Shown piece by piece: positions 33,104 to 39,238 of a stretch of DNA of 39,238 nt. The translations under genes and the position numbers were made by a program. Position 1 is the stretch's first letter. Every line of letters starts with the position of its first letter. The notes under the pieces were generated by a model. The model had not been told where the DNA came from, ran no database searches, and saw only the letters and a program-made list of their open reading frames with translations. The stretch comes from an uncultured Clostridia bacterium (lineage in GTDB: Bacteria > Bacillota > Clostridia > Christensenellales > CAG-314). The DNA is taken from assembly GCA_934294965.1 (NCBI GenBank), contig CAKRAM010000075.1, positions 1 to 39,238 of the forward strand. The letters run 5' to 3'.

Positions 33104-36100
33104 ATGTACTGTTTTTTGGATAGTGTAAATAACTGCGAAGCCTACGTCAGGCTTCTCCACGCCACCCTCGACAAAAAATTTGTCGGGGCTTTTGGCGTGC
33201 AACCCAACGAAAAACCCGTAATAGCGTCGGCCTCTCCGTCCTTTGTTTTGTACGTTTGTTCGGACTATGTGGAAGCGCGGCGAGTTTATCGCGCCGTAAG
33301 TGCGTTAACTTGTGGCAAAGTGGTGTACGTGCCTGCCGCCGAGGACGTATTGTTGTACAAATCCGGCTATTCCAAAACAGGCGTGTACGAGCGTAATCGT
33401 GCCTTGTTCGACGTCTTGCACGGTGCGGCGTGTGCCGTTACCTGTGTTGAAAGTTTGTTGCAGCCGTTTCCCGATCGCTCGGCATTTTTGCAGGGCTGTT
33501 TTCGCATAAAGCAGGGCGGAACTTACGACACCACAAAACTTGCGGCAAAACTGGTTGCCTGCGGTTATAGTCGCGTGGACGGCATCACGGGCGAAGGGGA
33601 GTTCACGTTGCGCGGCGACATTTTGGATTTGTCCATGCCGGGCGACAAGCGTTTTCGCGTTGATTTTTGGGACGATACCGTGGAATCGGTAAAATCGGTC
33701 GGCTCGGACGGAACTGCCGCCACTGCCGACTACGTCGACGTTTACCTGCTGTGGGACGTCGGCGCATTTTCCGAGGCGCAACTTGTCAAACTGTCGGCGC
33801 TGGTTGGCAAAATGCGTATTTCCGCCGATGCTAAGTCGCGTCTTTCGGAAATCGTTTCCGACCTTACTGCCCAAGCCGGTGGCAAAAGCGTGGATAATCG
33901 TTGGCTTGCGCCCTTTGTAAAAACGTCGCGGCTGTTCGACTATCTCCCGTGCGAATCGGTGGTGATGTGGGATGAGCCCAAATTGCTTTCTTCCCGCGTG
34001 GAGTTTTTGTACAACGAACATTCCGTTCGCGTTGCCAATTTGTCCAAAGCGGGCGAAGTGTTGCCCGTGCATATGTCGGCATATTGCGAAAAACATGATG
34101 TTTTCAGTTGCGATTTGCCGCAAATATCATTGCAAACGCTGCCATATCAATCGGACTTTTTCGTTCCCGACCAAATATTCAACTTCAAAACGGGCGCGGT
34201 TCCCAACTACGCAAACTCCGAAGACGCATTGGCAACGGATATTCGCAATTGGAAGCGCAGCGGCTACGAAGTTGCCGTTTTGTGCGGCGAAGACGGTGTA
34301 AAACCCGTTCAGGACGCTATGTCCGCACGAGGCGTGTACCTTGCCGAGGTGGAAAAACTTAACCTAAAAACCTCCGACGGATTGGTGTTGCCGCTGGCGT
34401 TAGAACGCGGATTTGTGTCGCATACCAACAAGTTGGTGGTGCTTGGCGCAAGGGATATCGGGCGCGGCGTCGTGTCGCAGGCGGTGCGCAAGTCCAAAAA
34501 GCAGGCGTTTTTGTCGGTGGAAAAAGGCGACTACGTCGTTCACGACGTTCACGGTATCGGCTTGTGCGAAGGCATACAAAAAATAACTTCTCCCGACGGC
34601 GAAACCAAAGACTACGTGGTTGTGCTGTACAAGGGCGGCGACAAGTTGTATGTCCCCGTGGACGCAACCAACATGCTTTCCCGCTATTCGGGCGGGGAAA
34701 ATCCCACTCTTTCCAAAATCGGCGGGGCAGATTTTGCCAAGGTCAAAAACAAAGTTGCGGCAAGCATTCGGGAGATGTCCGTGGACTTGCTCAAACTGTA
34801 TTCCGAGCGGGAAAAACCGCGCGGATTCAGGTATCATGTGGACGAGTATCTTTGCGAGGAGTTCGAGCAGTATTTTCCGTACAAGCCTACCGAAGATCAA
34901 CTGAAGTGCATGGAGGAAATTACCAAGGATTTGACTTCGGACAGGATTATGGACAGACTTTTGGTCGGCGACGTTGGTTACGGCAAAACCGAAGTGGCAA
35001 TGCGCGCCGCGTTTGAAGTGGTATCCAACGGATATCAGGTAGCCGTGCTTGCGCCTACGACGATACTTGCCGAACAGCACTTCAACACCTTCCGCGAGCG
35101 TATGGAGCATTTCGACGTAAAAGTCGTTTGCCTAAACCGTTTTCGCACGCCCGAGCAACAAAAGCAAATATTAAAAGAAGTTGCCGACGGCAAGGCGGAC
35201 GTCATCGTCGGCACGCACAGGCTGCTTTCTTCCGACGTTAAGTTCAATAAACTCGGTTTGCTTATTTTGGACGAAGAACAACGTTTCGGCGTGGAACATA
35301 AGGAAAAAATAAAAGCGGTAAAAACGTCTGTGGACGTGCTTACGCTTTCGGCTACGCCCATTCCGCGCACCCTTCACATGGCGCTTTCCGGAATGAGAGA
35401 TATTTCCACCATAACCACGCCGCCGGTGGAGCGTATCGCTGTGGAAACTTTCGTGTGCGAGGAAAGCGAAACGCTCATCGCCGACGTAATCTCTCGCGAA
35501 CTTGCTCGCGGCGGTCAGGTCTACTGCGTGTATAACAGAGTGTCCACAATCGATTCGTTTGCATCTCGTCTTGCCGACATGGTACCGCAAGCCAACATAA
35601 CCGTCGCGCACGGTCAAATGGGCGAATCTCGTTTGGAGGACGCCGTTTTGGACTTTGCGCAGGGCAAAGGCAACGTTCTCGTGTGTACCACGATTATCGA
35701 AAACGGCATAGATATTCCTAACGCCAACACGCTCATTGTCACCGATGCGGACAAACTCGGGCTTTCCCAGTTGTACCAACTTCGCGGAAGAGTGGGGCGC
35801 AGCAATCGCATTGCCTACGCGTACTTTTTGTACCGCAAGGACAAAATTTTGAGCGAAATTGCCTACAAACGCCTGTCGTCCATCACCGAATACAGCGAGT
35901 TGGGCAGCGGTTTCAAAATCGCAATGAAGGATTTGGAAATAAGAGGTGCCGGCAACGTGCTCGGGCGCGAACAGCACGGGCATATGGTCAAAGTCGGTTA
36001 CGATATGTATGCACGGCTGCTTTCCGAAACGGTTGCCGAGCTTAAAGGCAAAAAGGTTCAAAAGGAAATCGTGCCGGAGTTGGAAATCGACTACGAAGCG

Positions 36101-36526
36101 TACGCCCCGGACGGCTACATTCCTTCTCAAACCGAGCGGATGGATTTTTATCAACAGTTGGCATCTTGCAAAACGCTTGCCGAAGTGGACGAGTTTCACT
36201 CACGCATAGAGGACGTTTACGGCACTTGCCCGGTGCAGGTCAACAATTTGTTCCGCATAGCACGGCTAAAAGTTGCCTGTACGTCGGCGGGAGTATCCAA
36301 AGTGGTGGTGCGCTCGGGCAGGGGCGAAGTGCTTTTTGCCAACCGAGATTTTATGATGCGCAAAGAAGTTTTCGACGCGTTATCGACCTGCGGAAGCAGT
36401 GTCACGGCTATGTCCGGCACGTACGGAGTGCAGTTTTCCTCGTCGGATTTCGTCATCAAAGAACGACTTCTTTCTGCCATCGAGGATTTTTTGGCAAAAA
36501 TACAGGCGAATTACTCAAAAAATTGA
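33104..36526 (+). CDS. mfd: Transcription-repair coupling factor Mfd
   Basis: Mfd (1140 residues) is an ATP-driven translocase that removes stalled RNA polymerase and recruits UvrA. The order of domains is standard. The UvrB-like part is in the first third (GEGEFTLRGDILDLSMPG). The CarD-like RNA polymerase interaction domain is at about 470-570 (VEKGDYVVHDVHGIGLCEGI). The RecG-like helicase has Walker A GDVGYGKTE near 622, LILDEEQRFGVEHKEKIK near 720, TLSATPIPRTLHMALSGMRD and QLYQLRGRVGRSNRIAYAYF. A C-terminal UvrA-contact domain follows. The ribosome binding site is weak (GCGGAATG). Confidence 0.97.
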   Translation: MYCFLDSVNNCEAYVRLLHATLDKKFVGAFGVQPNEKPVIASASPSFVLYVCSDYVEARRVYRAVSALTCGKVVYVPAAEDVLLYKSGYSKTGVYERNRALFDVLHGAACAVTCVESLLQPFPDRSAFLQGCFRIKQGGTYDTTKLAAKLVACGYSRVDGITGEGEFTLRGDILDLSMPGDKRFRVDFWDDTVESVKSVGSDGTAATADYVDVYLLWDVGAFSEAQLVKLSALVGKMRISADAKSRLSEIVSDLTAQAGGKSVDNRWLAPFVKTSRLFDYLPCESVVMWDEPKLLSSRVEFLYNEHSVRVANLSKAGEVLPVHMSAYCEKHDVFSCDLPQISLQTLPYQSDFFVPDQIFNFKTGAVPNYANSEDALATDIRNWKRSGYEVAVLCGEDGVKPVQDAMSARGVYLAEVEKLNLKTSDGLVLPLALERGFVSHTNKLVVLGARDIGRGVVSQAVRKSKKQAFLSVEKGDYVVHDVHGIGLCEGIQKITSPDGETKDYVVVLYKGGDKLYVPVDATNMLSRYSGGENPTLSKIGGADFAKVKNKVAASIREMSVDLLKLYSEREKPRGFRYHVDEYLCEEFEQYFPYKPTEDQLKCMEEITKDLTSDRIMDRLLVGDVGYGKTEVAMRAAFEVVSNGYQVAVLAPTTILAEQHFNTFRERMEHFDVKVVCLNRFRTPEQQKQILKEVADGKADVIVGTHRLLSSDVKFNKLGLLILDEEQRFGVEHKEKIKAVKTSVDVLTLSATPIPRTLHMALSGMRDISTITTPPVERIAVETFVCEESETLIADVISRELARGGQVYCVYNRVSTIDSFASRLADMVPQANITVAHGQMGESRLEDAVLDFAQGKGNVLVCTTIIENGIDIPNANTLIVTDADKLGLSQLYQLRGRVGRSNRIAYAYFLYRKDKILSEIAYKRLSSITEYSELGSGFKIAMKDLEIRGAGNVLGREQHGHMVKVGYDMYARLLSETVAELKGKKVQKEIVPELEIDYEAYAPDGYIPSQTERMDFYQQLASCKTLAEVDEFHSRIEDVYGTCPVQVNNLFRIARLKVACTSAGVSKVVVRSGRGEVLFANRDFMMRKEVFDALSTCGSSVTAMSGTYGVQFSSSDFVIKERLLSAIEDFLAKIQANYSKN

Positions 36527-36535
36527 GCAAACCGC

Positions 36536-36564
36536 TTGCCAAGAGCGGTGCATAAATGTATAAT
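36536..36564 (+). promoter_or_regulatory. Promoter of the PrsA/SurA-like lipoprotein gene
   Basis: TTGCCA (36536-36541) and TATAAT (36559-36564) are spaced by 17 nt, matching the consensus at 5/6 and 6/6. The -35 lies within a small ACCGCT/AGCGGT hairpin (36531-36549) just after mfd. A leader of about 90 nt follows before the ATG. Confidence 0.8.
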
Positions 36565-36662
36565 AGATGGGTATAGGTGGCGAATGATGCCCTTTTGTCG
36601 GAAGCGGTTTTTGCCGACGGCGCATCAAGACAATCTTGCCATCGATTTTCAGGAGTAACAAA

Positions 36663-38462
36663 ATGAAAAAAGCAAGCAAAGTACTTACACTCGCATTGGT
36701 CGTTGTGTTTTTGTTCGGCATTTTTGCCGGTTGCGCAATGTTCGGTACGGACACCGAGCGTTATCGCGCTGCAACCGCAATCAACGTAGGCGACCAAACC
36801 GTATCGGTAGGCAAGGTTTTGGATACGTTCAACAGCCTTTACAGCAGCTACGCGCAATACGTAAACGCGGGATACGTCACAATCGATCAACTTTTGTCTT
36901 CCACCGTTTCCGGTTTGTACACTCAATACGTTAAGTTGGACGTCTACACCAAGACGCACCGGGCGGAAAACAATTCCTATGCGGCTAAGTTTGCCAACGC
37001 CGGCTATTTGACCGCCGAAGAAATGGAATACATCATAAAAAACGTAAAATACACGGTGTACACCAGCTTCGACAGCAGTGTAGAAAGCCTCATCACCAAC
37101 AAGTACGGCACACTTAAGGCTGCCGAAAAGGAAGACAGTTCTCGCGCCTTTGTGAAATACGACAAGTGGGACGGAACCGGCACTTACGCGCAATATTTGT
37201 ACGAAAAAAACTACAAAAACGAAGATATGGACAAGTATTTCAACGACTACTATCCTTCTTTGAACGTTGACGCCGATTTGAGCGACTACTTGCTTTCCGG
37301 CGCTCAAGCGCAAAAACGCGTTGACGAATACAACGCTCGCATCGAAGACGAAGAAAAAGGTAAGCTTACCGTTGCCGAATACGCAAAATTCCAAGACCGC
37401 GTTCAAAAGCAATACAGCGGAAACGTTCGTGCAAGCTACAGTATGACCATCGAAGAGTTCATCTCTCGTCAAATCGAAGACAGCATCATCTCTCACATCG
37501 GCATCAAGTACGATTACGAAATCACTTCCGCAATCGACAAAGATTTGAGCGCGGTGTTTACAAAGTTGACTGCCGACGCAGCAAAGGCAAAGTCCGCGCA
37601 AGAAACCAACTATCGTCTTAACGGCGGTTTCGATTCCTTCATCGAGGGCATAAAGGACAGCGATTACATTTACGCAGTGGACGACAGTTTTGACTACTTG
37701 TTCGTAAAGAACGTCCTCATCCCGTTCAGTACGGCTCAAAGCACAACTCTCACCAACCTTTCCAACGCGCTTGGCGGCACGGATAACGACACCTACAAGG
37801 CTCGTCGCGAAGCAATTGCAGCTCAAATCGTTGCAGACAACTTTAACAGCACCAAAAACGCCGACGGCGAATACGAAAAAGTTTCCGGCTTGTTCAAACT
37901 TGACAGCGAAGGCAAAGTTGCTCTCAATTTGGAAAATTCTGCTTGGAGCGCATACTTCAACACCGACGGAACAATCAAAGGCGAAAACAAGGACCAAACC
38001 GTAAACGAAATGATGAAGCAATTCAACACGGATACCGGTTCTCACGGCAAAATCTATAACTACGTTGTTCGCGTAGGAGATATCCCCGAAGACTACAACA
38101 GCGGTTTGGTGGAAGAATACTTCAACGCCGCTCAAAAATTATACGTCGGCGGAGAAGCGCAAGTAGGCAAGTACGTTGTTTGCGTAACCACTTACGGCGT
38201 TCATATCATCTACTGCGTAGGCAAGGTAGAAGCGCACGCTTTCAATTTTGCCGCTAACTACAACGACACAACAACTGCGGAATATCGTTTGTTCAAAGCG
38301 TACTACGAAACCCTTTCTTCCGAAACGTTGAAAAATGGCTACAAAACGACTCGCGACGAATACTACAAGTCCAAGATTTCCGTAACCGATGCATTCAATC
38401 GTTTCTTGGAAGACAACGGATTGACTTTCGACGTGAAAGCATCTCTCAAAACAACCGACTAA
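36663..38462 (+). CDS. Lipoprotein, PrsA/SurA-like peptidyl-prolyl isomerase or foldase
   Basis: This 599-residue protein has a lipoprotein signal peptide ending IFAGC, with the lipid Cys at 24. The region after it (AINVGDQTVSVGKVLDTFNS) looks like the SurA/trigger-factor-like N-terminal domain of PrsA-type foldases. Near the C-terminus GKYVVCVTTYGVHIIYCVGK resembles the last strand of a parvulin domain, but the rest of the active site is not obvious. The middle is helical and charged. ATG 36663 has AGGAG about 8 nt upstream. A place after mfd is common for such genes in Clostridia, as far as I recall. A chaperone role outside the membrane is likely; isomerase activity is uncertain. Confidence 0.75.
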   Translation: MKKASKVLTLALVVVFLFGIFAGCAMFGTDTERYRAATAINVGDQTVSVGKVLDTFNSLYSSYAQYVNAGYVTIDQLLSSTVSGLYTQYVKLDVYTKTHRAENNSYAAKFANAGYLTAEEMEYIIKNVKYTVYTSFDSSVESLITNKYGTLKAAEKEDSSRAFVKYDKWDGTGTYAQYLYEKNYKNEDMDKYFNDYYPSLNVDADLSDYLLSGAQAQKRVDEYNARIEDEEKGKLTVAEYAKFQDRVQKQYSGNVRASYSMTIEEFISRQIEDSIISHIGIKYDYEITSAIDKDLSAVFTKLTADAAKAKSAQETNYRLNGGFDSFIEGIKDSDYIYAVDDSFDYLFVKNVLIPFSTAQSTTLTNLSNALGGTDNDTYKARREAIAAQIVADNFNSTKNADGEYEKVSGLFKLDSEGKVALNLENSAWSAYFNTDGTIKGENKDQTVNEMMKQFNTDTGSHGKIYNYVVRVGDIPEDYNSGLVEEYFNAAQKLYVGGEAQVGKYVVCVTTYGVHIIYCVGKVEAHAFNFAANYNDTTTAEYRLFKAYYETLSSETLKNGYKTTRDEYYKSKISVTDAFNRFLEDNGLTFDVKASLKTTD

Positions 38463-38474
38463 TTTCAGTCATTC

Positions 38475-38510
38475 AAACGGCTGTCGCAAATTGCGGCGGC
38501 CGTTTTGTTT
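38475..38510 (+). terminator. Intrinsic terminator after the foldase gene
   Basis: AAACGGC (38475-38481) pairs with GCCGTTT (38499-38505), extended inward by TGTCGC/GCGGCG with wobbles, around AAATT. The tail is TTTTGTTTT. It begins 12 nt after the stop codon. Confidence 0.88.
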
Positions 38511-39053
38511 TGCAAAAATCCCGCAATGTCGCCGATTTTGACGGGCTGAGTGTCAAATGACGTAGAATAGAGGTTAATGTGGCATAATAGAAAATCTTCA
38601 TTTTGTAAAGCGTAAAATATAATTGTAACAAAAAGACATGGCGACGAATTGTATTTTCAAATTGAGTTACAATTGCACAACTTATGCAAATCGCCGCGTG
38701 CGATAGTATTCGCTATGCTCTATGACTGCACGGCAACATTTATTATAAAACGAGTACAAATATTGCAAAATCTTGATTGCGCTTGTCGCGCGGAAAGCCG
38801 TTATGGTCGGTTTTACTAGGCTAAATATCTCGGCGAATTATATCGGTCGGTGGATTTGGGCGTAGGTGGTGCAAGTTTTATCTAAACTTATCGAAGAGGC
38901 AAGCCGATGTGTCCGTGTTTCGCCCGACAGAATATCTCGGTAATTATGAGAACAAACGTTTTTGCAAATTATGTAAATTATAAAGGATTGGTAGATATAT
39001 AATAAGGTATATATACTATGCGAAGTCAAATGAAGTCGCAAAAACGGTCGGGC
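38511..39053. other. Gene-free AT-rich stretch before the right-edge promoter
   Basis: About 540 bases without a supported gene. A minus-strand frame at 38838-39041 (67 codons) has no recognisable product. The 10-mer AATATCTCGG occurs twice (38824-38833 and 38931-38940). A TATAAT at 38618-38623 has no proper -35. I see no tRNA. Confidence 0.55.
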
Positions 39054-39123
39054 AAAAAAACTTAAAAAAACTTAAAAAAACTTTCAAAAAATGCTTGACA
39101 CCATATTGCGGATGTAGTATTAT
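39054..39123 (+). promoter_or_regulatory. Strong promoter with phased A-tracts (rRNA-type)
   Basis: TTGACA (39095-39100) and TATTAT (39118-39123) are 17 nt apart. Directly upstream are A-tracts of seven bases at 39054-39060, 39064-39070 and 39074-39080, exactly 10 bp apart, and a fourth of six at 39086-39091. Such phased tracts bend DNA and act like an UP element for the alpha subunit. This arrangement is typical of rRNA promoters. Confidence 0.85.
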
Positions 39124-39129
39124 AAGTAG

Positions 39130-39238
39130 GCTGTCGACAAGGGCAGCGCGAAGCTTGACAACAGAATAGTAAGAAGAATTGAAACACAGTCAATTTTAAG
39201 GATTTTAGCCAGCGGTTGAGGAAAGCTCAACCAAAAGT
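39130..39238 (+). ncRNA. Probable rRNA-operon leader, partial
   Basis: The transcript from the promoter would open with a hairpin GCTGTC/GGCAGC (39130-39147). Then comes GCTTGACAACAGAATAGTAA (from 39153), which resembles the conserved stretch found in clostridial rRNA leaders and spacers. A perfect GGTTGAG/CTCAACC hairpin (39214-39232) stands near the edge. No 16S sequence has begun, so the rRNA identity is inferred. Confidence 0.45.

Noticed and set aside
38824..38940. Duplicate 10-mer AATATCTCGG as an operator pair
   Set aside because: The copies are 107 bp apart in AT-rich DNA without symmetry or a nearby regulator; chance is a sufficient explanation.
39054..39091. Phased A-tracts as a CRISPR-like or simple repeat array
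   Set aside because: The unit is only 10 bp and sits directly against a -35 box, which fits an UP element.

Overview
The window looks like chromosomal DNA from a low-to-mid GC, Gram-positive, probably anaerobic member of the Clostridia. The S10-spc-alpha ribosomal gene order is the Bacillota one. S14 is the short zinc form, and a KOW-domain gene sits between map and infA. Lipoproteins carry Gram-positive style lipoboxes and a flavodiiron protein is present. An uncultured gut lineage such as Christensenellales is my inference, not something I could test.

Positions 1-15379 hold the tail of rplC followed by 29 tightly packed genes from rplD to rplQ, including secY, adk, map, infA, rpmJ and rpoA. 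The run ends in a clear intrinsic terminator. Two gaps in it, rpmJ-rpsM and rpsD-rpoA, contain hairpins, and the first also has a candidate promoter. A lone GNAT acetyltransferase follows.

Positions 16044-27980 are the most interesting part. A sigma-A-like promoter leads directly into a cobalamin riboswitch and an intrinsic terminator. Downstream are seven... more exactly six genes on one strand: a 1120-residue lipoprotein (Cys-rich head, three InlB-type repeats, BspA-like leucine-rich repeats, Ig-like repeats); a 709-residue lipoprotein (Ig-like repeats and a C-terminal DUF4430/transcobalamin-like domain); a membrane-anchored alpha/alpha-toroid protein; a small membrane-anchored DUF4430 protein; and an ECF transporter made of EcfT, a fused double ATPase and an S component. 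The toroid and DUF4430 folds are the two halves of animal transcobalamin/intrinsic factor. The locus therefore reads as a cell-surface corrinoid capture and import system in which the transcobalamin-like binder is split over separate anchored proteins. A terminator with an overlapping candidate promoter at 22069-22117 may divide it into two transcription units.

Positions 28345-38510 are housekeeping or loosely related genes: trpS (with a consensus promoter), a DUF2284 metal-binding protein, a flavodiiron protein, pth, a four-helix membrane protein, mfd and a PrsA/SurA-like lipoprotein foldase.

Positions 38511-39238 contain no convincing gene. The right end has a strong promoter preceded by three exactly phased A-tracts and followed by leader hairpins, which resembles the start of an rRNA operon whose 16S gene would lie just outside the window.
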